From: Aphrophora alni
Taxonomy: Eukaryota > Arthropoda > Insecta > Hemiptera > Aphrophoridae
DNA: 64,000 nucleotides
Direction of reading: 5' to 3'
Assembly: GCA_963513935.1 (NCBI GenBank)
Contig: OY740772.1
Location: forward strand, 105,237,989 to 105,301,988
The number at the start of each line of letters is the position of its first letter. The stretch's first letter is position 1. The notes beneath the pieces were generated by a model. It saw only the letters and a program-made list of their open reading frames with translations, was not told the DNA's origin and did no database searches. Of this stretch, positions 10,376-22,590 are shown one piece after another. The position numbers and the translations under genes are program-made.

Positions 10376-11790
10376 TAGACAGTAAAACACAGGAAGTATA
10401 CTTTCAAAATTTTCCAGGGCTGATTAATGAAAGATGAATTCATTTTATAATGTAAATAAAAAACTAATTATTTTCAATATACAATTTTACCTTCAGTTTA
10501 TTTTAATTTAACATCAAACTATTTATAATTATTAAATTTATTGTTTTAAAATTATTTGCGAAGGTATATTAGTTATTTAAATAATTATATAAATATTAAA
10601 GGAAGTCGTATTTAGAATAGACATTTATTGTAATTAAATTATCTTATAAGCTTTGTGTTACTACAATAATTATTTTTGTATTTCGTAAAAAAACATTTTT
10701 AGAAAATATGATTTTATACATATTTGTGTTTCCTTTTTTAATTAAAAATCATATTTGTAAATATGTATGGAGAGAATCAAAAGATAAATTTTCTATTTAT
10801 TGACGTTTTTAACAGCGACTTTTTTAATCACTATAATTTAAAAAAAAATGATAAGTAATATGACTTGCTTAAAACATTGAATAGTAAACTATACTGATCA
10901 CTTAGTACGAATGAAAAAAGTTAGAAAATCTTTATTTGTAATATTAAAGTCTACAATCAAAGTTAGTAAATATTGTAATGATCCATCATAGTAAATAAAC
11001 CGTTCCTACGAGAACAAAACTTTAAAAATTTGATTCAGTAGATTTTAAATAAACTGAACTATTTTCTAAATAGGTGAGTATCGACACTACACGCGATGGA
11101 GTAAAGACATTTTGAAACCATAATACGACAATCGTGAAGCTTCTGACGTTCCGTAAATCCCCTCTACTACGAAATCCCATACAAATTTTTAAGAAGTATT
11201 GACTTCAAATTTAAAATTTATCTTTTAATAAATACAAAGATACATGTGTATTTATATAAATAATACAATTGTTATGCAATTTATATTAATCTTATGGTGC
11301 TGCTCTTGATAAAATAATACAAATACATTTTTTAAACCATTTATACTATTACCGCGACGCCTTCCTGTGACGTAACGATTCTCACTCCAATATCAAGCTT
11401 TAACAATCTGGTGGAAGAAAACAAGCTTTTAAAACATTTTATGTGTTTAATTGTCTACGTTTAAAGTCTAAATTCTATAAGGTAATATTTGTTTAAAAAA
11501 AATATAGAGAAATTCATATCATGGAAGTCGTTTTATTGGAATGATTCACTAAAAGACACTGTCTTCGACAAAAACTAAGTTACAAATTTAATCACAACAC
11601 TTAAATCTGTAAAACAAGATTATAATAGCTTTCCATTTAAAAAAATGCAAATAGATATGCTGGTAGTGGTATCATTTTCATTTGAGGAGTAATTAAAAGT
11701 TCAACATATATATGCCTCAGTCGTTTAGTTTCGAGTGTATGTTAAATAAATTTTTGTCTTTTAAGCTGTTTCTCTAGGTGTTCATTCACT
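10376..11790. other. AT-rich DNA, nothing recognised
   Basis: Long stretch of low-complexity AT-rich sequence with no recognisable frame, RNA gene or repeat family member. Confidence 0.4.
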
Positions 11791-11799
11791 CGTTCTTCT

Positions 11800-12185
11800 A
11801 CATACTCTCAATCTGTTAGGCTTTTGCTGTCATTTTCAAATAATGTTTGGGTTGCATCTGTGATGTATTTTTATCAATCCGATCACAGCTCTCCTTTCCA
11901 GAAATGTTACTATGACCTTGAACTTAATAGAGGACGATATGATTAGCTAATTCTATATTTTTGTCTGTATAAATTTTGGAGTTTGTTTATATTTTGATTG
12001 CCCACAATTCTCATTTAGAATCAATCAGCATATATACTTTTTCCACTTCTACTTCTTTACAGATTTGTAGGCTTAGATCAATTGCTAAAAACTCTGTTTC
12101 CATGGTCCGATGTAGCTATTGAAGATGTGTAGTATTCTAGATTTAGATTCGGTATATAAAGTCCAGATCATGAGAGGTGGTTGCT
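11800..12185 (-). pseudogene. RNase H domain relic of a non-LTR retrotransposon
   Basis: On the minus strand, 12030-12115 reads LHRTMETEFLAIDLSLQICK, then a VEKVYMLIDSK block; these carry the Glu of the TE-aEl motif and the Asp of the sDSk motif. Further on, 11825-11925 reads VQGHSNISGKESCDRIDKNT, the GHsgi-GNE-aD-lAk block carrying the last acidic residue. A degraded YTESKSR at about 12145 matches the first motif, YTDGSK, with the catalytic Asp changed to Glu. Stops and frameshifts show it is dead. RNase H removes template RNA during cDNA synthesis and occurs at the C-terminus in I, R1 and LOA-type elements. It is probably the same element as the reverse transcriptase relic at 13960-14275. 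Confidence 0.72.
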
Positions 12186-12470
12186 TATTCTCAGAGATCC
12201 ATTATTGAAGATGTGAAGAAAGTTGGTGTATTCTGACTGGATTGTTAGAAATGTGGACTGCTGTAAATTAGAGGGTGGTTCTACGTTGTCAATGCTCCTA
12301 TATGATGTTCATAAAAAAAAGGATGCTCACAACCAGGGTGGTAAAGTATTAACAGGTAGAATGTCTCGAGTCTGGGACAGTGCTTGTTTCTATTCAATTT
12401 CTGTCATGCGATGAAGTAATATAAGCTTAAAAAATATATGTAAGTCTTCTATTTCTAATTTATTAAGTTG
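12186..12470 (-). pseudogene. Probable RT to RNase H connection region of the same decayed element
   Basis: On the minus strand, about 12330-12460 reads KLEIEDLHIFFKLILLHRMT followed by a stop and then RDILPVNTLPPWL. A PPW motif before RNase H is usual in I/R1/Jockey-group polyproteins. Support is weak and rests mainly on position and the PPW string. The plus-strand frame at 12223-12414 in the same place is a shadow. Confidence 0.35.
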
Positions 12471-12827
12471 TTAAGTTACTGTAAAGTATTTTAAAGCAAG
12501 CTGTTTTCAAACATAGACTGTAGTTATAAAAGAGTAGTAGGCCTACAGGTTAATTCCATTAGTGTCTCCACTCTAGATCAGTGTACGGTGCGTCATCTAA
12601 TTTGATTGAGAAAGTGATGGATTGCATATAATTTGTAGAAGGGTCTTTTTACTTGATGATATTCATTATTTTAATTCTTTATAAACCATCTCATAAATGG
12701 GAATTTTCCACTTGTATATCAGTAGAAAATAATACTCTTGGTCGATGGTTTTGTGTGTAATAAATTTGATTTCGTCACATGTATTTATATTGGAGTTAGT
12801 TTACTTTTCTCTCCCTTGTTTAAAGGT

Positions 12828-13052
12828 GGAAACTTCTCGATCATCATAGCCTTATATAAAAAAACGATGAAAAGAATATAAAATAAATACCCCTAGTCCT
12901 CAATACTCTACCAGCTTTAAGGTTGAAAGAGAATAAGAGCTCGACCTGATAGTAAAGATGGAAGAGAGAAATATAATTCAATACTGCACGAATAAGCTAG
13001 GTTACATCGGGATTGACAAGACTGTATTCGTTATAAGTGAAGCCTTGGGGTG
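12828..13052 (+). repeat. Dispersed repeat R1, copy 3
   Basis: Contains AAACTTCTCGATCATCATAG, GCCTTATATAAAAAAACGA, ATAAAATAAATACCCCTAG, GACCTGATAG and an AGCTAGGTTACATCGGGATTG tail. It lies between the RT and RNase H relics and may have inserted into that retrotransposon. Confidence 0.65.
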
Positions 13053-13955
13053 AAAACAATTTCAATCCGATATGCTACTTTTGAAATATTACAAATCTGT
13101 AAATATTGAACCTACTAATGATATTTTAGTGTATGCTTAACAATCGTTTCAACTTAATATTTCCAACATGTTTCGTGTATAAAGGAATGAGTTGCTCATT
13201 AAAGATTACTTCATTACCCATGCTCGTAGCAACTATTTAAGTTATAATGAAGAGGTATTGGTAATAATATTAAAACAAATCAAGTTTATTAAACTACAGG
13301 TAAAAGATTAGGTTTGTTAGATATCTTTCTAAACGTCAAATTAATATTATAATTAAAGTTTTTAACTGAAATAATTATTGCAATAAGTAAGTTTACATTA
13401 CCTGTTTTATTTTGAAATTTATTTTATTATATCTATATCTCTCATAACAATACAAATTAATATTGTTCCTATTTCATTTTTATGATCTACATTAATACAA
13501 TTTTACGAGTACACATAAAATCACATGTTGTACGTGATAGACACGTAACACAAAATAAGATACTTCACGAATAATCAGCTGTATAAGCAATCAATTAATT
13601 TATTTACATCGGTTTGTTTCAACTTTATCTCAATAATAATAAACGTAAATAACACCAAAATTGTAAGTTCGGTTATTTGATAGTCTACGATTTTTGGATT
13701 TTCACGAGAGTGAGATTTTTTTAGTTATATTATTAAATTTTTCTTTGTATTCTTATTTATTTTATTCTCCCTTTAATCGTCTTATAACACTATTTATTCT
13801 TATTTTTGAGCGCCATATTAATTTTTTCTTCTAGTAGTTGCAAACAGCATATTATATAATTAAGATCGAAGTAATAATCTCTTAAGCAGTGCATTTATGT
13901 TGCTAACGTTGTCATAATCTGTTTCATAATATTTAAATCGTTTATACAACAACAT
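13053..13955. other. AT-rich DNA, nothing recognised
   Basis: Would contain the thumb and connection parts of the minus-strand retrotransposon if it is one element, but I cannot read any motif in it. Confidence 0.35.
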
Positions 13956-13959
13956 ATAT

Positions 13960-14275
13960 GTATATTTAGAAAATTCCCTTACACTACTACGAACCACTTT
14001 GTATGTTTTTTTAACAAATGATCCATCCTGTCAGATAGGAGACCAGAGATTATCTTCTGAAATTTTTCACTGTCTCCTAAAAATAATGATGTATCGTCTG
14101 CTTATCTGATAAGATAAATCGACAAATCAAAAATTACTCACTATAATGAGTACTGGTTTGGAAAGCCCTAGATAACTTTGCTGGATCTAGTATGAAGTTA
14201 GTATTTAATTTTGAATACTTCGATGATGACTGAAAGTAAAACACTAATCACAGTGTTACCATCTATGTCCCTGCT
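13960..14275 (-). pseudogene. Reverse transcriptase palm relic (ADDT motif) of a non-LTR retrotransposon
   Basis: On the minus strand the segment ending near 14063 reads stop-ADDTSLFLGDSEKFQKIISG. This is the YADDT catalytic box with the Tyr codon TAT changed to TAA. The preceding segment, about 14215-14275, reads GNTVISVLLSVII, resembling the GVPQGSxxSPLLF block, which is much degraded. The continuation SDRMDHLLKKHTKWF fits the helix after the palm. The catalytic aspartates are preserved but stops flank them. It is in the same strand and the correct order relative to the RNase H relic 2 kb away. Confidence 0.65.
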
Positions 14276-16495
14276 GATATGCGTGCGTATATAAGACAAT
14301 AATTTCGCCCTATCGTCTCATTTTCAATGCACTGAGTGAATTATTGAAAATTATCCTAAAATTTGTACGAATAATTATTAAAATTGACAATTGTATATCA
14401 CAGTATCAATTAATTTAAAAAATCACTCGTTACAGACTTCCTTTAGCATATATACAACTATAATTGTCTGCACAAATTTTATAAAGTCTCAAGGCAAAGA
14501 TTTGAATTTTTCAATCTTAGGCGATCAATATTTTAATAAAAACTACTCATTTACTCAATTACTTTAATTAATTGTTTTAGTATTTTTACAAAATTGTTTA
14601 TTTGTACAATAAGTTTAACTAAAAAAATTTTCTGTAAAATAATGAACGTTTCCTAATTGTTCCCTATATATTAATCTACTGAGAGTAATGTTACATGGCG
14701 CTATATACTGTATAATGTTGAAAACAGTAGTCAGTTTACTATGAATAATAGTTAATTTTAACGAATGAATTTAGGTTACGAAATCACTTTGATAATCTGT
14801 TACAAGGTAATATAATGTACACAAACAAATAAAGAGGATATGAGTTTTTCTGAGAAAAAAACAGCATTTAAAAATATATAGAGCATAAAATTGAATACCA
14901 AGCTGTCTGTAAAATTGGATCATGGGTAATGCAATTTTCTCTTCTTTTCTATAATCGAGAAGGAAATAAATATTATGTGTCAGCAAAATATTAACTTATT
15001 TAAGATTATAAAACTATTTGTGAAATTAAATTATTTGATTTCTCCTCTGGAATTGCTTGTTAAATTTGTTGGTTCCAATAAAATCTATGGAAACGTATAG
15101 AAAAAGTTTAATTATTTAATAGTTTGATAATTAAATAATATCCAGAATAATTAAGTAAAAAAATTACTCTCTTTTGTTTATAAAGTCAAATTTATTGTAA
15201 AGAAAAATGGTATCTATGTTTTAATAAAATAAATACTGATGGAAAAATCAAGTTTGTCATAAATTATAGTGTAAACAATAGATAATAAAGGTCTTAATCT
15301 TTTAATAAAGAATTCCAAATTAAATTTATTTGGCAAGTGGACGGTATATCTACAAAAATAATACCTCCCAATCGAAAATACACTTTAACTGATAATTAAG
15401 GAAATTCAGGAGGTAAATTTTAAAATATAAAAAAGTTACAGGACATTTAAATGTAAATGATACATGAAATTAGACGGATCAACATCTTCATTCCCCAAAC
15501 AACATAAAATATGAGGTGAAAGTGGTGACCACAACATACTTACTTATAGCTGTTTGCAACAGATGTGGAGTTTTTTGTAGATGAAGGTGTTCTCGACAGG
15601 ATAAAACTATTAGAAGAATCACGTACACAGGGATACTTGTCAATGAATCAATAAGTAGTTAAATATCTAATACCAAATTATTGAGTACCACGTACAGAAA
15701 CAGTTGGGGTACCAGTATTTAAGAAAACACAACAGTTTTTCTGTAACGAAAGTTATTAGTGAGACTTCAGAGATTCCTTCCGAAATCGATTTTCCTCTAA
15801 ACTTTATTAAGCATTACTGCCGTCTTTTTTGCATCAGCGGCAAGGGTTGAATAGTACGTTTCATATCTGTTTATGCTGTTTACAGTTAGAACAAGCATTT
15901 TGTGATGAAGGAGAAAAAGGAGACTTCAGAAAATATCCTTTTTTAATTTTTAAACTTGTGATAGAGGTGGTATATCAAACTGGGTAATATAAATTTGATA
16001 TTTAATAAACTCTCATAATAAAAGTAATGGATTCCAATGTATACATAGAGGAATATGCCCATACAATTTGCTTTGACAGACAAGGGAAATTGTTATTGAG
16101 AAAATCCAAGTAGTATGGCGTCATGTTGGAAGTGAAAGGTTATTTTGTGTGACTGTGGAATGAATGAATTTTTAAGCTTATCTAAATATACGAAACGAAG
16201 AAAAATAACAGGTTGTATGCATTGTCAAGGTCACGAAACACATGTTCGATATTTCACGTTCGATATATTCCAGGGATTAACCATGTTTTGCTGTCGTAAA
16301 TTCTATATTTGTTGTTGTTGACTTTACCTCCGACTTAAATGTTGAATCAAGACTGTACTCTGAGCAAAACGTGATAGTGGTTAGTGCTGGGTTGTACCTA
16401 CACACACAAGCACAGGGGATTAGAACCAGCCCTTATTTGCGTAGTGAGTCTCTATTGGGGTGTCTCCACTATAATAGGAATTTTTAGATTTTTTA
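14276..16495. other. AT-rich DNA with one weak coding-like patch
   Basis: On the plus strand, 15555-15730 reads ATDVEFFVDEGVLDRIKLLE and ESRTQGYLSMNQ, then further stretches broken by stops. I do not recognise it. The rest, including the minus-strand frame at 14771-14986, shows nothing identifiable. Confidence 0.3.
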
Positions 16496-16539
16496 ATAAA
16501 ATGTGTAAACATTATTATATTTCTTAATAATATATTTCA

Positions 16540-16566
16540 TCAGAATGCAAATATATTCTGATGAAA
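16540..16566. repeat. Small hairpin
   Basis: TTTCATCAGAAT and ATTCTGATGAAA flank a loop of about 8 bases. No T-run or gene context supports a terminator role. Confidence 0.6.
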
Positions 16567-16569
16567 ATC

Positions 16570-18165
16570 ACACTAATGTGACATATATAACTTTATACGT
16601 TCAGATAGCACGCAAATAAGTTGTTTCTAAAGCAGATTTATTAAAAGTTTTCTTTAAAGATTTTTTTTGTGTATTATCTCTTAGACGTTAACTGACAAAA
16701 TTTATTTTGACTTATTACCAAAAATAGTTTCATTTATGCTAACGCTTTGTGGGTAGCTGTCAAAATGAATATTTTACGCCCATATTGGGACACTGCATTG
16801 AAAAGTTTGAAATGAAGCAATAAATTTTAACCTCTTTCTTTAGCAATTGGCCTTAACAATTCTCCTTCATTTTTTTTTTACCCCCCTTTTTTTTCAGTTA
16901 TAGTTGTTGATTAAATCGTATTGTGTGGGGAATAATTTTAATTAATTAAATTGTATAAACTGTATTAAATATTTAAAAAATATCTAAGGCTTTAGATTAC
17001 GCAAATGAGCATTAATAACTATTTTACGCAGCGTCACATATTGTTTTTATTTAAAAGATAAGAAGTAACACACTCAAAATTCTCTCATTTTAATAATAGT
17101 ATTTTCTACAGTAGACAATTCAGATTTTTTCTACATAATTTTTTGTAGAATTGCGTATACGGTAGTTGTAAATTACGTCGAATATCTCGTAGGTATATAC
17201 AGTCTTTGGATTCATTTTCAAATTAAAGTTACAAAATTTACGAGTATATGTGGTAGATACCTATATGGTAGATATCTACAAAGGTATAAAGTAATCTTTA
17301 TATTATAAAGTGCCAAGTAGATGAGTCACCTCTGCCAGCTAAAGGTCCAACTCCAACGGAAATTAACTTTTAGACCTAGTATAAATATTACAATTATCAG
17401 AAATGTCTCTTCTACCACTGTGCGATTAAGTAATTCAACACAAAATTCAAAACGAGCTACTTTTTCTGTTTGAATTAGGTAATTAAATTAGGATTACCTA
17501 TTAGGTATTTCAATTAGGATTAGGTAATTAAATCTGATATGTATGGTAAGTATACAGTAGATACCACACAGATCAAAATTTGTTCTGCCAGATTTACATT
17601 TATATAAAATTGTCTAATGAGAATATAAGAATGCTGTGTTGATTTATTGAAGTGCAGATATATATACAGTGATGCAAATATATAAACAGTGATTAATAAA
17701 AAATAAACTTAGATGTAGAATCCGTATTGTTTATTATTCGCACTCGATCTCAGCAGAGATAATTATTATGAATGGAGAAATGTTTTGTTCAAAATAACGT
17801 AGAAGGGAATGGGGTAGATGGCAGATGTAGGAATTCCCTAGAGGGATCGAAGAGATATTTTATGATAAAATAGAAAACCACTAATAATCTGCAGATTGAG
17901 GATTATGTTATTTCAATACATGGTTATATTTTTAACGTAATGTTAGGTTGAGGAATGTTGTTTCGACAGGAGATATTTGGAATAGTCAAGCTGTGAATAA
18001 ATACTTTTATTATACACGTAAATGGCTTATAAAAATATAAGAATACAGAGGTTTAATAAAAATTATTAAACTCAACATGGTTTTCTTAGTTTATTATTTG
18101 GAAATTAAATTAAATAAACACATAAACAACATTTACTATTTTGTGTGCATGCCTTTATTTTTTTT
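16570..18165. other. AT-rich DNA with short palindromes
   Basis: Short dyads occur at 17130-17151 (TTCTACAT and its complement) and 17253-17280 (GTAGATA repeated inverted), plus several imperfect ATTAGGTAATTAAAT-type repeats at 17474-17532. No gene recognised. Confidence 0.4.
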
Positions 18166-18169
18166 TACA

Positions 18170-18435
18170 AGGATTTCTAATCTTTCGGCCTTGTTTTTAC
18201 TGTAATTTTATATTTCACCAATTTGGAACCACACTGTAATTAAAGTTTCAATCATGCTAGATTTTGTAGCATTTTTTCCTCATCCTCCTTTTTATGTACA
18301 ATAGACCATTGATTTTCAATTGGATGCTTTCAGGGCTGTTTCCTGGCCAATCAATACAGTTATATCATTCGTTTAAAAACATATTATATCTTCTTCGCTT
18401 GTGACACGGGGTTCCATCGTGTACAAACTGATATA
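18170..18435 (-). pseudogene. Tc1-type transposase, C-terminal relic
   Basis: The minus strand from about 18435 downwards reads QFVHDGTPCHKRRRYNMFLN, then a stop, then DWPGNSPESIQLKINGL. These match the second catalytic Asp box (QqDgAPcH) and the DWPgqSPDLNPIEnlW box of Tc1 transposases; in the latter the third acidic position is altered. Further on, in another frame, come MIETLITVWFQIGEI and KAERLEIL, equivalent to the C-terminal IW...V.SMp.R...V block. Multiple stops show decay. The upstream paired and HTH domains and the terminal repeats are not seen. Tc1 proteins cut and paste DNA at TA sites. Confidence 0.72.
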
Positions 18436-19160
18436 CTTCAATAACAGATATACAAATTATAACAATTTTCCTTAAAAAAAAAAACCCCTCATATTAGTTA
18501 TTTCTGTAGATGAAAAATCGGTTGTTCTCGCCATTGTTTTAAAACTCTAGTAAACTAAATTAGCATAATAAAAAGACACCCACACAGTAAAAAACCTTTA
18601 AATATAGTAACAGATATATTATTATAAAATTGAACACTAAAATAACAAAAAACTAGTTTATAACACTTCTCAATGATATAGCAAAACATTAAGCTTTGGT
18701 AAATATATTTGTGGTTATGACACCAGGTGATGAAGTAACAGCTGATTTTTTTAATATTTTTTTTACTCCACTAATACAGTCACTACTGCTAAAATTGTAT
18801 TAAGAACAGTAATAAGGGCGTTACCTTATTACATGTAACACTAATTTTAATACTATTTACACACAAATATTCCATGAAAATACTGTTAAATTGATATAAC
18901 AACAAACAATTTTAAAATATTGTTTTCACACTAAAATTAATATCCACCCTTTTTGAAATGATTAAAAATCACCATTAAGGAAATAGAATACTTTACGTAA
19001 TATGTTTCCTGTTAATTTTACTTTCTCATATATAATAAGTTTGAAGAAAGATATTTGTTGGGTCAAAAGGTCGGTGTGTCTAAGTTCAAGACAGTAATAT
19101 TTAGAAATATATCTGACAGGTGTCTCCCGTCTATCGTCCATTACTGAGCTCAAGTTGTTT
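18436..19160. other. AT-rich DNA, nothing recognised
   Basis: The 5' part of the Tc1 relic would lie here but no HTH-like reading is visible. Confidence 0.35.
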
Positions 19161-19169
19161 GTGTAGCGT

Positions 19170-19400
19170 GAAGTGATTTTAATCAAATTTGGTATGTGCT
19201 CTTATTTTTGAAAACTCAAAATTTGAGGGTAGTTGTAACAAACAAAATTAAGGTTTTATCAAAATATGTTTGTATAAAATTTGGTCAAATGTAGCCACTA
19301 AGAACCCAATCAAAACGTAAGGTTGCCATTTATCTAAAAAAATGCCGATTCGTGAAGTGCTTGTAAAAAAACCAAAACGTTGGCTGTGGGCTGTTATAAA
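19170..19400 (-). repeat. Dispersed repeat related to 54560-54860
   Basis: Read in reverse complement, it shares TTAGTGGCTACATTTGA, a following block rich in AAAATTTTAT, and an upstream ATAAATGGC block with 54745-54850. A related sequence also occurs around 52360-52560. No coding content. Confidence 0.45.
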
Positions 19401-19810
19401 ATATATATTTTTAAAAATTCTGTTTTGTATTTTTTTTTAAATTTTAGTAAAATGTTAAGTTTAATGACCCCAAGCCGTGTTATAACAATACAAGCAAAGA
19501 AAATGTGTGTATTTATTTATTATTTTAAAGATTGCAACCATGTTTAATTTTTTCTTTTGATGACAACTGGCATTTTAAGTGACGGTTAATTTGGTTTTGG
19601 GACTAGGTTAGTGAAAAAGTACGTACTATCTTTTTACACCAGTTATAGAACATGGAATGTTTTCATTGATTTTATTTAATCTAATTTATTTAGATGTTTG
19701 TTGTAATAAGATGTGTAATAAGTGGTAAAAGCAATCGTCGTTTTTTAAGGCAGTTCTAAGTACATTCTACTATATTTTGCATTTGAATCTTGATATTTCC
19801 AAAAGAGGCA

Positions 19811-19900
19811 TAACACATTTTGGACTATTAAAAACTACCAAATTGGTTTCATAGTGGTTATAAACACACAAAGAGTTCTTGGAAGTTAATTATTTTCACA
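19811..19900 (+). repeat. 90-bp target-site duplication, left copy
   Basis: Identical to 20316-20405 except at three positions. It abuts the poly(T) tract at 19901-19910, which is the poly(A) tail of the minus-strand retrotransposon insertion. Confidence 0.85.
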
Positions 19901-20315
19901 TTTTTTTTTTCCTTTTAACAATTGAAACTGAACTTAGTCCATATTTCTATAAAATGAAAGCGTTTGTTGGCTGCACATCCTACGACGCACTCCAATACAC
20001 AAAATCACTTGTTCTTGTGTTATTCACATATTAGTCTTGTCTTAGGCCAAATCAAACGGTTTTATCCTTCCCAACCGCCGAACTTGAATTGAATTGTCGA
20101 GAACTTGTAGCATCTCGATGTTATGGTGCTTATGCAATCTTTCTTCATGCTTCCTAGCAAATCGCCGAACCTCTTCATAAACTGTAGCAATTTGTAAATC
20201 CTTATGGAGATCATCATTGCGTATGTACCATGGGGCATTAACAATGCCCCTCAGTACTTTATTTTGATATGTTTGAATAATTTTGATGTTGCTTCTTTTT
20301 GCACAGCCCCTTTAA
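19901..20315 (-). mobile_element. 5'-truncated non-LTR retrotransposon insertion with poly(A) tail
   Basis: The 415-bp insert ends, on the minus strand, with a 10-base poly(A) (T run at 19901-19910) and starts abruptly at about 20311-20315 within coding sequence. Both sides carry the same 90-bp host sequence. Truncated 5' end, tail and target duplication together are the hallmarks of target-primed reverse transcription. Only three mismatches between the duplicates, plus a fully open coding end, show it is young relative to its neighbours. Confidence 0.88.
20042..20311 (-). pseudogene. Jockey-type reverse transcriptase, intact C-terminal end (5'-truncated)
   Basis: The frame is open for 89 codons from the truncated insertion edge to a TAA at 20042-20044. 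It reads CAKRSNIKIIQTYQNKVLRG, then IVNAPWYIRNDDLHKDLQI, then ATVYEEVRRFARKHEERLHK, with VRRLGRIKPFDLA at the end. The NAPWYvrNddLH-dL block followed by an arginine-rich helix and a short LkR-kPfDL tail is characteristic of the end of Jockey-group non-LTR reverse transcriptases. No start codon belongs to it: the protein was lost upstream of the palm, so it cannot be active. It is a fragment, not a decayed gene, since no stop or frameshift is seen. Assignment to Jockey rather than a sister clade is by motif memory. Confidence 0.8.
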
Positions 20316-20405
20316 TAACACATTTTGGACTATTAAAAACTACCAAATTGGTTTCATGGTGGTTATAAACACACAAAGAGTTCCTGGAAGTTAATTATTT
20401 CCACA
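20316..20405 (+). repeat. 90-bp target-site duplication, right copy
   Basis: Second copy of the flanking duplication. Differences from the left copy are at the ATGG/ATAG, TCCTGG/TCTTGG and TTTCC/TTTTC positions. Confidence 0.85.
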
Positions 20406-21290
20406 AATGATTTGAGGGCTTCATTCTGTCTTCAACCACATACTCTAGCATACAGAATGCTTCATGGCTGTTCTGAAAATGAAAAAAATAAATTGAATCA
20501 AGGAAGAAGAGCTAATTGAAATATAGTTAGTTTATTATATAGTAAAAAATTATTTACTTTGACAGAATGATTTTACAGACAGTTTGTTTATAACGCAACA
20601 CTGTTACGTTTCATGACTTATCATGTCATGTTGGATATGTTGGACAAAGAACTGACATGTAATACCTGTAAGTCTAGAAACCCATTTACAAATACAACAC
20701 AACTAAAAATTAAATCTCTTTTATAACTTTTATTGTTATTGTTAGCTGACCTTATTTTAAAGGGTAAAGGATAACTCATGTTGTTTGTAATGACAGTGTT
20801 CTGTAATGTTTAACACGACAGCAATGTAATACGGAATTTCCTTTAAAATAAATTATAACGTCATGTTCTATATTTATAAAACATTTCATGTGGATTTTGG
20901 AAGGTCCTGTGGTTAAGATCATTTTCTTTTTACCAAACCTAAGAATATTTATCTTAATATTGTTCGCCTTCAAGTTCCGTCTTGTTTAGTTAAAACAATT
21001 GTTTAGAACTTGGAGAAATAGAAGAACCAAGTAGGTATAAACAGTCTTTGCAGGTATAACCAGTTTATTCTCTTCTCATTGGAGAAATCTGCATTTATCA
21101 GTCCACTATTTAACCACGTTGTATGCTTCACTCTGCTCACAGATAAGTTGTGACCCACTAAGGGATTTTTCCCCAACTTGTTTCTTATTATAAATGGTTA
21201 TTGATAAAGATCAGTCGTATCGAATTTAAATATTATTTTTTAGGAATAACACTACATTTTAATTTAGTTGATTCTACATTGTTAGATTTA
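20406..21290. other. AT-rich DNA, nothing firm
   Basis: The minus-strand frame 20776-20973 has no recognisable domain. A CATGAC/GTCATG dyad lies at about 20609-20628. Confidence 0.35.
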
Positions 21291-21292
21291 TA

Positions 21293-22127
21293 CAAAGTGT
21301 CTGGAAAATATTAAATACGTGAAAATAATTTAAAAAGTTACAATAAACAAAAGCCCAGAAACACTTAATTTTAGAATTATCCGACATTTTGGTTTTTTTA
21401 CTAAACACTTAACATCTTTTGAAATAGAAATGATATTGAGCTCACATTTTATATAAATTTTACCCTTGGTATGTAATCTTTTACCCTTGTACAAAAAACC
21501 AAAACGTTCTTTTCTATATTTTAAAAATGGCGGCCATTAAAAATTTTTAATGTTAATATCTCTAAAACAGCTAACTGTGAAAAAATAAAAATAAATAAGT
21601 GAAAAAAAGTTACTTTTTGTATGGCAAACAAAACGGATTTTTTATTTTTCCATAGTTAAAAAAATAACCGAGTTAAGGGTAAAAAGTAAAAACACAATTT
21701 GTTGGTAATTACGTGATTATTATATTTGTTAAATAAGTAGAAATTATGTTTTTAACTCGGTTATTTTTTGAGCTATGGAAACATTAAAAAAAAAAAGTTT
21801 TGTTTGTAATAAACAAGTAACGTTTTTGTTTATAAAATTGTTTATAGAGTTAGCGGTTTTAGAAGATATTTGACAATACATTTTTTAAATGGCCTCCATT
21901 TTGAAAATTTACAAAAGAACAATCTGGGTTTTTCGTACAGGAATAAAAGGTGACATAATAAATACGTACACCAAATTTGAGCTCAATATATTTTCTATTT
22001 CCAAAGATGTTAAGTGTTTAGTAAAAACAACAAAATGGCAGATAATTCGAAAGCATTTCCAGACGTGTTTATTGGAACCTATTTTCATCCTGGTGAAATT
22101 TGGGACAATTTTTTTTTAGACACTTTG
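21293..22127. mobile_element. Fold-back element of the ATGGCGGC group
   Basis: The halves are reverse complements over several hundred bp. CAAAGTGTCT is at both ends. The strings AACACTTAACATCTTT, AAATAGAAA and ATTGAGCTCA occur near 21410-21455 and inverted near 21975-22025. GGCGGCCAT (21529-21537) is mirrored by the degenerate ATGGCCTCCATTTTG (21888-21902). AAAAATAACCGAGTTAA at 21658 is mirrored near 21750-21770. No transposase is present. The minus- and plus-strand frames inside are by-products of the repeat. Confidence 0.7.
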
Positions 22128-22370
22128 AATATAGTGATTGTAAACTTTCTAGACTCTGATTTAAAACATGTATTAAATTGAAATATTTTGTTTAATAATA
22201 AATAAATGAAAATTAACCTGTTAAAAACTTAATTAAGTTCATCTTTACAAAAATTGCTTTAAACGTCATTAAGTTTGTAAAAGATGTAAGTCAACCAGAT
22301 GACACATGTTTCAAGATACTCATTTCAACTCCTGGAATTATATTTACGTTTCCAATCTAACCGAAAACAC

Positions 22371-22590
22371 CGGTGGACACTCAGGGGCTCACTATAGTGT
22401 GTATGGGCGTGACAACCCCATGGGTTTATACTAATTTTTGTAGTCTTGGGTTACATCCCTCTATCACGTCTATCTTGATCAATTATTGTTCTTTTCCGAC
22501 CCTGACGCTATTAGAGTATTCGAGTGTTGGTGGACTTTATTTTACGTTCTTTTCTAAGGGGTTTTACAAGGGGTTCTACAAGGGATGATG
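22371..22590 (-). repeat. Dispersed repeat R1, copy 4 (inverted)
   Basis: Read in reverse complement it gives the R1 order ending in the GGGCTCACTATAGTG block. Landmarks on the plus strand are GGGGCTCACTATAGTG, TGTAGTCTTGGGTTACATCC, AGAGTATTCGAG and CTTTATTTTACGTTCTTTTC. The open frame 22373-22588 is contained in the repeat and is not a gene. Confidence 0.65.

Noticed and set aside
15555..15780. Coding-like plus-strand stretch
   Set aside because: Broken by several stops and not recognised; composition is not clearly different from the flanks.
22373..22588. Plus-strand 71-residue frame
   Set aside because: It is R1 sequence in inverted orientation, with no conservation of the frame among copies.
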